Assembly: GCF_009708175.1 (NCBI RefSeq)
Contig: NZ_WMBB01000010.1
Location: 1 to 64,000, forward strand
Length of the DNA: 64,000 bases
Reading direction: 5' to 3'
Source of the DNA: Nocardia aurantiaca
GTDB taxonomy: Bacteria; Actinomycetota; Actinomycetes; Mycobacteriales; Mycobacteriaceae
Shown here: piece after piece, positions 18,670 through 27,288 of the stretch
Position numbering within the stretch: the stretch's first letter is position 1
Layout of the letters: each line of letters opens with the position of its first letter
Notes under the pieces: model-generated
What the model saw: the letters and a program-made list of their open reading frames with translations, nothing else
The model's database searches: none
Told to the model about the DNA's origin: nothing
Program-made: the position numbers and the translations under genes

Positions 18670-18780
18670 ACTGGTTTCGGGGTAGCTCGCCGGGTACGCC
18701 CGAAATCGGTTCCGTCGGCACGGCAGCGGAACGGTCGACGGCTCCCGGGCCTCCGCGAAAGACACGGGGGAAGCGGGGAG
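18670..18780 (+). repeat. Dispersed intergenic repeat, family 1, copy 2
   Basis: Upstream of rmuC and after the divergent sbcD start. It shares GGGGTAGCTCGCCGGGTACG, TCGGCACGGC, GGTCGACGGCTCC and a terminal AAGCGGGGAGC with the copies at 11190-11300 and 40458-40620. Same orientation as copy 1; a short piece in the middle is missing. Confidence 0.65.
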
Positions 18781-18820
18781 CTTCACGACTTTGTCGGTGG
18801 CATGCGGCACTATCTCCGCC

Positions 18821-19963
18821 ATGACCGCACCGATGCTGTTCGCGCTGCTGTTGGTGTTCGTATCGGGGCTGGCCCTGGGGTGGCTCGGGCACACGGCGCG
18901 CGCGGGACAGCGGGCGGCGGTCGCCGAGGCGCGGCTGGCGGCCGTGCGAGACAACGAGCGGCTGTTGCGGCAATCACTCGGCGCGGCCAGCGAAGACGCG
19001 GCCCGGCGACAGTCCCATGCCATCGGCGCGCTGGTCGAGCCGCTGCGGGATGCAGTCGGCAGCCTCGACCGCCACATCCGCGAGGTCGAGCACAACCGCA
19101 TCAACGCGTACTCCGGCCTGCGCGAACAGGTCGCGGGCATGCAGCGGATGTCACACCAGTTGTCCACGCAGACCGGTCAATTGGTGGCCGCCCTGCGCGC
19201 GCCGCAGGTGCGCGGCCGCTGGGGCGAGATTCAGCTCGAGCGCGTCGTCGAACTCGCCGGCATGGCCCGGCACTGCGATTTCGATACCCAGGTGACCCGC
19301 CGCGGTGACACCGTGGTCCGCCCGGACCTGGTGGTGCGGCTGTCCGGCGGCCGCCAGATCGTGGTGGACGCCAAGGTGCCGTGCGCCGCCTACCTGGACG
19401 CCGCCGCCACCGAGGACCCGCGCGAGCGCGAGGGCCACCTGACCCGCCACGCCCGGCACCTGCGCAACCACGTGGATCAGCTGGCGGCCAAGGAGTACTG
19501 GGCGGCCTTCGACCCCTCCCCCGAATTCGTGGTGCTGTTCGTACCCGGCGACCCGTTCCTGGACGCGGCCCTCACCACCGACGCCGGATTGCTCGAATAC
19601 GCCTTCGGTCGCAATGTGGTCCTGGCGACACCCACCACACTCATGGCGCTGCTGCGCACGGTCGCGCTGGGCTGGCGGCAGGAGGCGCTCTCGGCGGACA
19701 TGACGGTGATCCAGCAGCTGGGCCGCGAGCTCTACACCCGGCTCGGCGCCACCGGCCGCCACCTCGACCGACTGGGCGCGCAGCTGGGCAAGGCGGTCGA
19801 CGCCTACAACCACACCGTCGCCTCGGTGGAGTCCCGGGTCATGGTGACCGCCCGCAAACTGCACGACCTGGAGGTCGCCGACGCCCCGGTACCCGAAGTC
19901 CGCAGGGTCGAGAGCTGGCCGCGCGCAGTCGGCTTCGCGGATGCGACGGATCGCGAAGGATGA
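18821..19963 (+). CDS. rmuC: DNA recombination protein RmuC
   Basis: 380 residues from the ATG at 18821. One membrane helix (about 5-25) is followed by a short coiled coil and the RmuC core with VRGRWGEIQLERVVELAGM, VVDAKVP (PD-(D/E)XK-like strand) and EFVVLFVPGDPFLDAAL. RmuC limits inversions at short repeats and is a predicted nuclease. It is transcribed away from sbcD. Confidence 0.93.
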   Translation: MTAPMLFALLLVFVSGLALGWLGHTARAGQRAAVAEARLAAVRDNERLLRQSLGAASEDAARRQSHAIGALVEPLRDAVGSLDRHIREVEHNRINAYSGLREQVAGMQRMSHQLSTQTGQLVAALRAPQVRGRWGEIQLERVVELAGMARHCDFDTQVTRRGDTVVRPDLVVRLSGGRQIVVDAKVPCAAYLDAAATEDPREREGHLTRHARHLRNHVDQLAAKEYWAAFDPSPEFVVLFVPGDPFLDAALTTDAGLLEYAFGRNVVLATPTTLMALLRTVALGWRQEALSADMTVIQQLGRELYTRLGATGRHLDRLGAQLGKAVDAYNHTVASVESRVMVTARKLHDLEVADAPVPEVRRVESWPRAVGFADATDREG

Positions 19964-19984
19964 GGTTGGACACAGCAGCACGCC

Positions 19985-20175
19985 ATTCAGAACTCGGTCG
20001 GCAAGCGCGCAGAGATTGTGCGAGCGCGCGGAGGCGCAGCGCTCGTTCCAGACTGCGCTTCGATGGACCACCGCCTTGCAGCGGGGAGCGAACGGCTCGA
20101 TAGACCTGCGCGTTGAAGGAAGAAGGAACGAGACCTTCAGCGCCGCGCCCCCGCCGGGAGCGGAACGGAGGACAA
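19985..20175 (-). repeat. Dispersed intergenic repeat, family 2, copy 1
   Basis: No gene is visible between rmuC and the next CDS. About 130 bases here (20040-20175) align, with gaps and roughly 70 percent identity by eye, to the reverse complement of 39121-39240: a block around ACCGCCTTGCAGCGGGGAGC, then GAACGAGACC, then CGGGAGCGGAACGGAGG. The other copy has long inverted repeats, so this may be a degraded miniature element. Confidence 0.5.
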
Positions 20176-20177
20176 AT

Positions 20178-20206
20178 TTGACAGAGCTTCCGCATACCCG
20201 TGTGAT
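20178..20206 (+). promoter_or_regulatory. Candidate promoter for the DUF6542 gene
   Basis: TTGACA at 20178-20183 is a perfect -35 hexamer; TGTGAT at 20201-20206, 17 bases on, matches TATAAT at four positions. The GTG start follows about 36 bases later. Confidence 0.45.
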
Positions 20207-20241
20207 GTCGCCTGCCTCGCGAAACACCGACATGCCCTAGT

Positions 20242-21408
20242 GTGCTTGACGTGGCAGTTACCCAACGCGAGCGAACCGAGGTGCCCCTGTCGCACCGTTC
20301 GATCCTGCCGTCGGTTCCCGGCGTCCCGGCCGGAGCCGCGGTACTGATCGCCGTGACGTGCACCTTCGTCGGTTTCCTGATCGACGCTCGCGGCGGCGAC
20401 GAGCTCACGGGCACCTTCGCGAGCCTGTATGTGGCGGGCTGTGTGCTGGCCGTCCTCTCGGTCCGCTACCGGGGATTGTTCACCACGCTGGTGCTGCCGC
20501 CGCTGCTGATGTTCGTCGCGGTGCCGCTGTCCTACCAACTTCTGTTGGGTTCCGCCGGCAGTCTCAAGCTGAAGGACATCCTGCTGAACCTGGCCATCCC
20601 ACTGGTGAATCGGTTCCCCACCATGGCGCTGGCCACCGTGATCGTGCTCATCGTCGGCGCGGTCCGCATCGCGCTGCACCGTCGCGAGAGCAAGGCCGAC
20701 GAGAGCGGCGAACCGCGCAAGACCAGGGCGCGTGCCACCCGCCCCGGCGCCCGCGCCCAGCGCACCCGCTCCACCGATGCCAAGGACCCCGCCAGACGAC
20801 GCTTGCGGCCCGGCGCGGAGGCCGCCGCGGACAGTGGCTCCCCCGAGACCGAGACAGCCCGCTCGTCCCGTCGCGGGACCGGCCGGGTCGCCGCCGGGCC
20901 GCCACGGGTGGGCGCGAACCGGCAGCCCGGCGAGGGCCGTCGCCGCCGCGCTCAGGACGCGGATCAGGCCACCGCCGAACGCAATCCAGCCGCCGAGGGC
21001 CGCCGCCGCGCGGCGCGTCCGGACCACTCCGGCGCCACCACCACGGAGGGCCGCCGACGGGCCCAGTACGCTGAACAGTCGCCGCGTACCGGCGACCGCC
21101 GGGCGGCAACCGGCGACCAGCCCCGTACGGGCGAGCGCCGCACCGCACCGGCCGACCGCACCCGCAACGGTGAGCGCCCTGCCGGCCAGCCGACGCCGGA
21201 GGCCGCTGCGGGCGAGGGCCGTCGCCGACGGGCCCAGAGCCCCGAGCAGGCGGCGACACGCGGTGCCGAACGTCATGCCGCTCCCGAGCGCAATCCGGCT
21301 CCCACCGAGGGCGGCCGTCGTCGGCGCGGGCAGCCGAGTGAACTGCCGCCGCATCCGCGGCCGAATGTGCGGTACCGCGAACGCGATTCGGGGCGCATCG
21401 AACGCTGA
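20242..21408 (+). CDS. DUF6542-type membrane protein with disordered basic tail
   Basis: 388 residues; the first start is GTG at 20242, with a second GTG at 20251. Four or so hydrophobic helices occupy residues 30-150. The remaining 230 residues are Arg/Ala/Gly/Pro-rich with recurring EGRRRRAQ-like units and no predicted fold. The place beside ispH and ychF matches Rv1111c of M. tuberculosis. Function unknown; the repeated tail could be an interaction or nucleic-acid-binding region. Confidence 0.8.
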   Translation: MLDVAVTQRERTEVPLSHRSILPSVPGVPAGAAVLIAVTCTFVGFLIDARGGDELTGTFASLYVAGCVLAVLSVRYRGLFTTLVLPPLLMFVAVPLSYQLLLGSAGSLKLKDILLNLAIPLVNRFPTMALATVIVLIVGAVRIALHRRESKADESGEPRKTRARATRPGARAQRTRSTDAKDPARRRLRPGAEAAADSGSPETETARSSRRGTGRVAAGPPRVGANRQPGEGRRRRAQDADQATAERNPAAEGRRRAARPDHSGATTTEGRRRAQYAEQSPRTGDRRAATGDQPRTGERRTAPADRTRNGERPAGQPTPEAAAGEGRRRRAQSPEQAATRGAERHAAPERNPAPTEGGRRRRGQPSELPPHPRPNVRYRERDSGRIER

Positions 21409-21437
21409 ACCCGGGTATCGCACCGGCCAGGTCCGGG

Positions 21438-21542
21438 CATCGCCCAGTTCGAGTTCGGCATCGCCCAGTTCGAGTTCGGCATCGCCCAGTTCGAGTTCGG
21501 CATCGCCCAGTTCGAGTTCGGCATTGCCCCGTTCGAGTTCGG
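21438..21542. repeat. Five tandem copies of a 21-bp unit
   Basis: The unit CATCGCCCAGTTCGAGTTCGG occurs at 21438, 21459, 21480 and 21501 without change and once more at 21522 with two changes. It lies between the convergent ends of the DUF6542 gene and ispH. Because 21 is a multiple of three, every frame gives a seven-residue repeat (ELELGDA in one minus frame), but no credible gene uses it. Confidence 0.95.
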
Positions 21543-21692
21543 GCATTCACCGCAACGGCCGGGAATCCCCCGGCGACACGCGCCGTGAATTTTCGGCAAC
21601 CGCGAAATCCTGCACGAATCAAGATCATCCGGAAAGCAATTCGCGCCCGCCGCAACGAATGCGGAGGGCGCGAATGTATTTCGCGGATCGAA

Positions 21693-22709
21693 TTACGCGC
21701 GCGCGGTGCGGAGTTCGCGGGGCAGCGCGAAGACCAAGGTCTCATTGGCGGTCGTGACCGGTACCACCGCGCCGAAACCGTGCTCCGCCAGTAATTCCAG
21801 CACACCCTCGACGAGGATCTCCGGAACCGAGGCGCCGGAGGTGACGCCGACCGTGCGGATCCCGTCCAGCCAGGCGGCATCCACCTCGCGGGCATAGTCC
21901 ACCAGGTGCGCGGCGCGCGCCCCCGCGCCCAGCGCGACCTCGACCAGGCGCACCGAGTTGGAGGAGTTGCGCGAGCCGACCACGATCACCAGATCGCATT
22001 CGGGGGCCATGGCCTTCACCGCGGTCTGGCGGTTCTGGGTGGCGTAGCAGATGTCGTCGCTCGGCGGGTCCTGCAGATTGGGGAACTTCTGGCGCAGCCG
22101 GTTGACCGTCTCCATGGTCTCGTCCACCGACAGCGTGGTCTGGGAGAGCCAGATCACCTTGTTCTCGTCGCGCACCGTGACGGAGTCGACGGCGGCCGGG
22201 CCGTCCACCAACTGCACGTGATCGGGCGCCTCACCGGCGGTGCCCTCCACCTCCTCATGGCCCTCGTGCCCGATGAGCAGGATGTCGAAGTCGTCGCGGG
22301 CGAAGCGCTTGGCCTCCTGGTGCACCTTGGTGACCAGCGGGCAGGTGGCGTCGATGGTGTGCAGATTGCGTTCGGCGGCGGATTCGTGGACGGCCGGGGA
22401 GACGCCGTGCGCGGAGAACACCACGAGCGCGCCCTCCGGCACCTCCGCGGTGTCGTCGACGAAGATCACACCGCGCTCTCGCAGCGTTTCCACCACGTGC
22501 CGGTTGTGCACGATTTCCTTGCGGACATAGATGGGAGCGCCGTGCTTTTCGAGCGCTTTCTCCACCGTTTCGACCGCTCGGTCCACGCCGGCGCAGTAGC
22601 CGCGCGGTTCGGCGAGCAGCACTCGCTTCTCTAATGGGCCCCGTGGCGCGTCGGCATCACCCGCCGCGGACCCGACGATTCCGACGTTCAAAGGGATAGC
22701 CGAGGACAT
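21693..22709 (-). CDS. ispH: 4-hydroxy-3-methylbut-2-enyl diphosphate reductase (IspH/LytB)
   Basis: 338 residues. The [4Fe-4S] ligands are visible as GYCAGV (about 37), ATCPLV (about 120) and ICYATQNRQ (about 215). Substrate-binding segments HGVSPAVHE and GSRNSSNS are present. It makes IPP and DMAPP in the last step of the MEP isoprenoid pathway. It is divergent from the lipid-droplet-type gene and equals Rv1110 in the conserved order. Confidence 0.96.
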   Translation of the reverse strand: MSSAIPLNVGIVGSAAGDADAPRGPLEKRVLLAEPRGYCAGVDRAVETVEKALEKHGAPIYVRKEIVHNRHVVETLRERGVIFVDDTAEVPEGALVVFSAHGVSPAVHESAAERNLHTIDATCPLVTKVHQEAKRFARDDFDILLIGHEGHEEVEGTAGEAPDHVQLVDGPAAVDSVTVRDENKVIWLSQTTLSVDETMETVNRLRQKFPNLQDPPSDDICYATQNRQTAVKAMAPECDLVIVVGSRNSSNSVRLVEVALGAGARAAHLVDYAREVDAAWLDGIRTVGVTSGASVPEILVEGVLELLAEHGFGAVVPVTTANETLVFALPRELRTARA

Positions 22710-22824
22710 GCCCCACAGAATACGGGGTGCGGGTCGGTGCGCATTCGCGCGGAGGTCAGGGGCACAATCATTTTTCGTGGCTTGTCACCTTTGCATCACA
22801 CGGCGTTTCGGGCAGGCTAGGGGC

Positions 22825-23541
22825 ATGTTCCGACCTCCGTTCCTGGCCCGGGTCGCCGCCGGGGCTGCCGTCTACGCCCTCGAGGAGACTCGGCGGCTAC
22901 CGACGATGGCGATCAATTTCCCGATCACCGCGATCAGCCAGATGCTGCAGACCACCATGCACGTCCAGCAGTTCGTGACCAGCCTCGCCCTCAAGGGTGA
23001 CGCTGTTTTCGACCGTTTGCTCAACCCGCCCGAAGAACAGCCCGCCTGGGCCACTTTCGATGAGGACGAGGCAGACGAGCAAACTCCGAGCTTCGCCGCC
23101 GAATCGGCATGGAAGAGCCGTTTCGACCTCTTTGCGGAACCGGAACCGGCCGCCGCGGAGCCCGCCCCCGCCATCGAGGAACCCGCCGCGGCCGTCGTGG
23201 AACCGACTCCGGCCACCGAATCCGTTGCGGCCGAATCCGAGCCGGTGTCCGCCGAATCGGCCGTGCAGGAGGCAGCCGAACCGGAGGCCACCGAAACCGC
23301 GGCGCCCGCAACGGCTTCCAATGCCGTCACCAACGGCCACAGCGGCCGCACCGTCGCCGAGCCGGAGGTGGCGACCCGCTTCGACTACTCCAACATGACC
23401 ATCGCCCAGCTGCGCGCCCGCCTGCGCCAGCTGACGGTCGAGGACCTGGCGGCGCTGCTCGCCTACGAGCAGGAAACCCTCGACCGAGCCCCCTTCGTCA
23501 CGATGCTGACCAACCGCATCGCTACCGTTCGAGCCAAGTAG
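22825..23541 (+). CDS. Lipid-droplet-associated-type conserved protein
   Basis: 238 residues from the ATG at 22825. An amphipathic N-terminal part (MFRPPFLARVAAGAAVYALEETR, then AINFPITAISQMLQ) could lie on a membrane or droplet surface. A Glu/Pro/Ala-rich linker (about 90-185) leads to a conserved C-terminal helix pair with NMTIAQLRARLRQLTVEDLAALL. Proteins of this kind are annotated as lipid-droplet-associated in Rhodococcus and Nocardia; the position equals Rv1109c. The role here is inferred from that resemblance. Confidence 0.72.
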   Translation: MFRPPFLARVAAGAAVYALEETRRLPTMAINFPITAISQMLQTTMHVQQFVTSLALKGDAVFDRLLNPPEEQPAWATFDEDEADEQTPSFAAESAWKSRFDLFAEPEPAAAEPAPAIEEPAAAVVEPTPATESVAAESEPVSAESAVQEAAEPEATETAAPATASNAVTNGHSGRTVAEPEVATRFDYSNMTIAQLRARLRQLTVEDLAALLAYEQETLDRAPFVTMLTNRIATVRAK

Positions 23542-23561
23542 GTGATCCCCACTCTCGGGAG

Positions 23562-23594
23562 CTCTCAGGGGTTTCACCCCTGAAACCCCTCGAG
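23562..23594 (+). terminator. Terminator hairpin after the lipid-droplet-type gene
   Basis: AGGGGTTTCA (23567-23576), loop CCCC, then TGAAACCCCT (23581-23590): a perfect 10-bp stem starting 25 bases after the stop codon. The rest of the interval to xseA (about 290 bases) shows no gene; it contains repeated GGCTCGGGCC-like bits only. Confidence 0.8.
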
Positions 23595-23882
23595 AATCCG
23601 AGGCTCCCGTCCCGGACCCCGGCACGACTTTCGGAGCTCGGGCCTGGAACCTCCACACCACCCCCGCAGGCTCGGGCCCGCAACCACCACACCGTCGCAG
23701 GCTCGTCCGCGAAACTGCGACACCGCTGCCTCGGTGGTCCTCGACCAGCGCCGGCCGCTCGGCTTCCGCCCGGGCGGCCGGTGTTTCGTTTTCGCCGTAT
23801 TCGCGCCGTCGGGCAACGCGCGGATTCCCTGTCGGCGGGCGGTGTGTGCTGAGCGTCGGTGGGCACTGACAGAATCGGTGCG

Positions 23883-25160
23883 GTGAGCACCGATACGACG
23901 CCGCGGCCGCCGAGCTCGTCCGCCGAGAACCCGATGCCGGTGCGTACCGTCGCCATGAAGGTGGCGCAGTGGATCGACCGGTTGGGGGCGGTCTGGGTGG
24001 AGGGGCAGATCACCCAGATCAACATGCGGCCGGGGACGCGGACGGCGTTTCTGGTGCTGCGGGACACGGCGGCGGACATGTCGCTGTCGGTGACCTGTGA
24101 CCCGGATCTGCTGCGCACCGCGGCGGTGCCGCTGCAGGAGGGCAGCCGGGTCGTCGTCTACGGCAAGCTGTCGTTCTTCACCGGGCGGGGCACGGTGTCC
24201 CTACGGGTCACCGAGATTCGGCCGGTGGGCATCGGCGAGCTGCTGGCCCGCATCGAGCGGTTGAAGTCGCTGCTGTCGGCGGAGGGTCTGTTCGATCCAC
24301 GGCTCAAGCGGCCGGTCCCGTTCCTGCCCAATCGGATCGGCCTCATCACCGGCCGCGCCAGCGCCGCCGAGCATGATGTGGTGACGGTGGCCACCCAGCG
24401 CTGGCCCGCGGTGCGTTTCGAGATCCGCAATACCGCCGTCCAGGGTCCGACCGCGGTGACGCAGATCCTGGAGGCCATCGCCGCGCTCGACACGAATCCC
24501 GAGGTGGATGTGATCGTGCTGGCGCGCGGCGGCGGCAGCGTGGAGGACCTGCTGCCGTTCTCCGACGAAACCCTGTGCCGCGCAATCGTTTCCGCCAAGA
24601 CGCCGATCGTCAGCGCCATCGGCCATGAGCCGGACAATCCGATCTCCGACTATGTCGCCGACCTGCGCGCCGCCACCCCGACCGACGCCGCCAAGCGCAT
24701 CGTCCCCGACGCCGCCGCCGAAACCGCGTTGCTGCGCGAGCTGCGGTCCCGCGCGAACGCGGCCCTGCGCGGCTGGGTGGACCGCGAGGCCCGCGCCCTG
24801 GCTCAATTGCGTTCCCGCCCGGTGCTGGCCGACCCGCTGCGCCTGCTCGAGCAGCGCCACGAGGAGGTGGAGCGGCTGCGCGCCGCCGCCCAGCGCGCGG
24901 TCGACCACCTGCTCACCGGCGAGTCCACCACCACCCGCCACCTGCGCGAGAAGCTCGCCGCCGTCGGCCCCGCCGCCACCCTGGCCCGCGGTTACGCGGT
25001 GGTGCAGCGGGTGAGCGGCAAGGACCGCGAGGTGGTCCGCGTCATCGAGGACTCCCCGCCCGGCACCCAGCTCCGCATCCGGGTGGCCGACGGCGCGATC
25101 TCCGCCGCCGCCCTCGGCTCCCAATCCCTGGCTCCCCGCCCGATCCGGAAGGACTCCTGA
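23883..25160 (+). CDS. xseA: Exodeoxyribonuclease VII large subunit
   Basis: About 425 residues. An N-terminal OB fold (WVEGQITQIN, about 40-50) is followed by the catalytic domain with GLITGRASAAEHDV, VIVLARGGGSVEDLLPFSDE and AIGHEPD. I prefer the GTG at 23883; the frame also has a GTG at 23859. With XseB it degrades single-stranded DNA from both ends. Its stop shares one base with the xseB start. Confidence 0.95.
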   Translation: MSTDTTPRPPSSSAENPMPVRTVAMKVAQWIDRLGAVWVEGQITQINMRPGTRTAFLVLRDTAADMSLSVTCDPDLLRTAAVPLQEGSRVVVYGKLSFFTGRGTVSLRVTEIRPVGIGELLARIERLKSLLSAEGLFDPRLKRPVPFLPNRIGLITGRASAAEHDVVTVATQRWPAVRFEIRNTAVQGPTAVTQILEAIAALDTNPEVDVIVLARGGGSVEDLLPFSDETLCRAIVSAKTPIVSAIGHEPDNPISDYVADLRAATPTDAAKRIVPDAAAETALLRELRSRANAALRGWVDREARALAQLRSRPVLADPLRLLEQRHEEVERLRAAAQRAVDHLLTGESTTTRHLREKLAAVGPAATLARGYAVVQRVSGKDREVVRVIEDSPPGTQLRIRVADGAISAAALGSQSLAPRPIRKDS

Positions 25161-25384
25161 TGACCGACGACGACCGCGCCGAAATCGCCGCCTTCGGCTA
25201 CGAACGGGCCCGCGACGAACTGGTCAATGTGGTCAAGATGCTCGAGCAGGGCGGCATGGACCTCGACGACTCGCTGGCCCTCTGGGAACGCGGCGAGGCT
25301 CTCGCCACGCGCTGTGAGCAGCACCTCGCGGGCGCTCGCCAACGGGTCGAGGACGCCCTCGCCCATCGCACCTCGGAGCAGTAG
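25160..25384 (+). CDS. xseB: Exodeoxyribonuclease VII small subunit
   Basis: 74 residues, the usual length. The conserved helix hairpin appears as FGYERARDELVNVVKMLEQGGMDLDDSLALWERGEAL in two runs. The ATG overlaps the xseA stop (TGATG), which couples translation of the two subunits. Confidence 0.95.
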   Translation: MTDDDRAEIAAFGYERARDELVNVVKMLEQGGMDLDDSLALWERGEALATRCEQHLAGARQRVEDALAHRTSEQ

Positions 25385-25389
25385 GGAGA

Positions 25390-25986
25390 TCAGCTGCGCG
25401 GCAGCGGCTGCGCCTGGGCCACCGCGGCGGCGAGGGCGTTGAAGGCGGCGCCGTTGCCCGCGCCCTTGATCAGGACCCGGGCGTCGCCGAAGTCGGCGAT
25501 CCAGGCCGGTTCGGACCCGGGTTCGGCGAAGACGTTCCATTTCTGGTTGCCGCGCTGCTCGCTACCGGAGGGGGTGGCGGTCGGCGCGTACTTCTTGGCG
25601 AGGGCGTCCACGGTCGCATCGGACTGGGTCAGCTGCATGTAGGTGCCCTCGGGGGTGATGAACCCGACCGTGCTGACATGGCCGCCGCCGGCGCCGGTGA
25701 TGGTGTCGTGGCTGCCCGAGTTGGGGGTCCACTTGTCCGGCGGCGTGTCGGGGAGGGCGGGCAGGCGGATGGGGAACGACAGCGACCGAGCGTCGTCGGT
25801 GAGCGCGCTCTTCACATCGAAGTTCGGAATCCGCCCCTGCGTCGGACCATTCGCGGAGAACGAGCACTGGCTGGCGATGCCCGCGATGACCAGGCAGATC
25901 AGCACCAGCGGGAGCAGGGACCAGACCAGGTCCTTGTAGTCGTGCTGAGTGCGCGGCTTTTGGTACGACACGCACCCAGTATCCAC
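25390..25986 (-). CDS. DUF4245 family membrane-anchored protein
   Basis: 198 residues from a GTG at 25986; another GTG at 25971 (giving VSYQKPRTQ) may be the true start. One membrane helix (about 22-42) with a short basic cytosolic N-terminus is followed by an exported domain with WTPNSG, GFITPEGTYMQLTQS and KWNVFAE. The family is restricted largely to actinobacteria and has no known function. It converges on xseB with five bases between and corresponds to Rv1100. Confidence 0.88.
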   Translation of the reverse strand: MDTGCVSYQKPRTQHDYKDLVWSLLPLVLICLVIAGIASQCSFSANGPTQGRIPNFDVKSALTDDARSLSFPIRLPALPDTPPDKWTPNSGSHDTITGAGGGHVSTVGFITPEGTYMQLTQSDATVDALAKKYAPTATPSGSEQRGNQKWNVFAEPGSEPAWIADFGDARVLIKGAGNGAAFNALAAAVAQAQPLPRS

Positions 25987-26099
25987 GGGCCGCGGGTGCG
26001 ACCGAGCTCACGGTCTCGGGAAACGTATGTACGTGCCGGGCGCCGCAAACCGCAATGCGACAATTTACCCAGCTTTAGACAACCAAGGAGGCTCTCGTC

Positions 26100-27131
26100 A
26101 TGACCGCATCCAGCCGCCGCGAGGCACCGGACCGCAACCTGGCTCTCGAGTTGGTCCGGGTCACCGAGGCCGGTGCCATGGCCGCGGGCCGGTGGGTCGG
26201 CCGGGGTGACAAGGAAGGCGGCGACGGCGCGGCCGTGGACGCCATGCGGCAGTTGGTGGCGACCGTCTCCATGCGCGGCATCGTCGTGATCGGTGAGGGC
26301 GAGAAGGACGAAGCGCCCATGCTGTACAACGGTGAGCTGGTCGGCGACGGCACCGGCGCGGAACTGGATTTCGCGGTCGACCCGATCGACGGCACCACCC
26401 TGATGTCGAAGGGCTCCCCGGGCGCGATCTCCGTGCTGGCGGTCGCCGAGCGCGGCGCCATGTTCGATCCTTCGGCCGTGTTCTACATGGAGAAGATCGC
26501 CGTCGGCCCCGACGCCGCCGATGTGATCGACCTGGCCGCCCCGATCTCGGAGAACCTACGCCGCGTCGCCAAGGCCAAGAACTCGTCGGTCTCCGACCTC
26601 ACGGTCTGCATCCTGGACCGCCCCCGCCACGCCGAGCACATGAAGGCCGTCCGCGATGCGGGCGCCCGCATCCGCCTCATCTCCGACGGTGACGTGGCCG
26701 GGGCCATCGCCTGTGCCCGTCCGGAATCCGGCGTCGACATGCTCATCGGCATCGGCGGCACCCCCGAGGGCATCATCGCCGCGGCCGCCATGCGCTGTCT
26801 GGGCGGCGCGCTGCAGGGCAAGCTGGCCCCCAAGGACGACGCCGAGAAGCAGAAGGCCATCGATGCCGGCCACGACCTGGACCGCATCCTGTCCACCACG
26901 GATCTGGTCTCCGGTGAGGACGTCTTCTTCAGCGCCACCGGCGTCACGGACGGCGATCTGCTGAAGGGCGTCCGCTACTACGGCGGCGGTGCGTACACCC
27001 AGTCCATCGTCATGCGCGCCAAGTCCGGCACCGTCCGCATGATCGACGCCTACCACCGCCTCACCAAGCTGCGCGAGTACGCGTCGGTGGACTTCGTGGG
27101 CGACGAGCACGCCACCCCGCCGCTGCCCTGA
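26100..27131 (+). CDS. glpX: Class II fructose-1,6-bisphosphatase
   Basis: 343 residues with a strong AAGGAGG upstream of the ATG. Motifs: IGEGEKDEAPML and VDPIDGTTLMSKG (metal and phosphate site), IGIGGTPEGIIAA, and YYGGGAYTQSIVMR. It hydrolyses fructose-1,6-bisphosphate in gluconeogenesis; in mycobacteria GlpX is the main such enzyme (Rv1099c). fumC follows on the same strand after a terminator hairpin. Confidence 0.96.
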   Translation: MTASSRREAPDRNLALELVRVTEAGAMAAGRWVGRGDKEGGDGAAVDAMRQLVATVSMRGIVVIGEGEKDEAPMLYNGELVGDGTGAELDFAVDPIDGTTLMSKGSPGAISVLAVAERGAMFDPSAVFYMEKIAVGPDAADVIDLAAPISENLRRVAKAKNSSVSDLTVCILDRPRHAEHMKAVRDAGARIRLISDGDVAGAIACARPESGVDMLIGIGGTPEGIIAAAAMRCLGGALQGKLAPKDDAEKQKAIDAGHDLDRILSTTDLVSGEDVFFSATGVTDGDLLKGVRYYGGGAYTQSIVMRAKSGTVRMIDAYHRLTKLREYASVDFVGDEHATPPLP

Positions 27132-27150
27132 TCGCCGCGCGAAACAGCTT

Positions 27151-27182
27151 GCCGCCCTGGTGGATCCGTCCACCGGGGCGGC
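27151..27182 (+). terminator. Terminator hairpin after glpX
   Basis: GCCGCCCTGGTGGA (27151-27164), loop TCCG, TCCACCGGGGCGGC (27169-27182): a 14-bp stem with one T-G wobble, 20 bases after the glpX stop and followed by a pyrimidine-rich stretch. Confidence 0.8.
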
Positions 27183-27288
27183 GTCGTCTTCCCTCGCGCC
27201 CGTGTTCGCGTATTCCCGCACCCGCGTGTGCGGATTCCCTCAGGCGTGGCACCCCCACGGGGTCCGCGGCGGGCATAGGGTCGGGTTC

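Noticed and set aside
21438..21542. CRISPR-like array
   Set aside because: The units are contiguous with no unique spacers; it is a simple tandem repeat. The 40458-40563 duplication fails for the same reason.
23100..23340. Repeat array in the lipid-droplet-type gene
   Set aside because: The Glu/Pro/Ala-rich part is low-complexity linker coding sequence without a fixed repeat unit.
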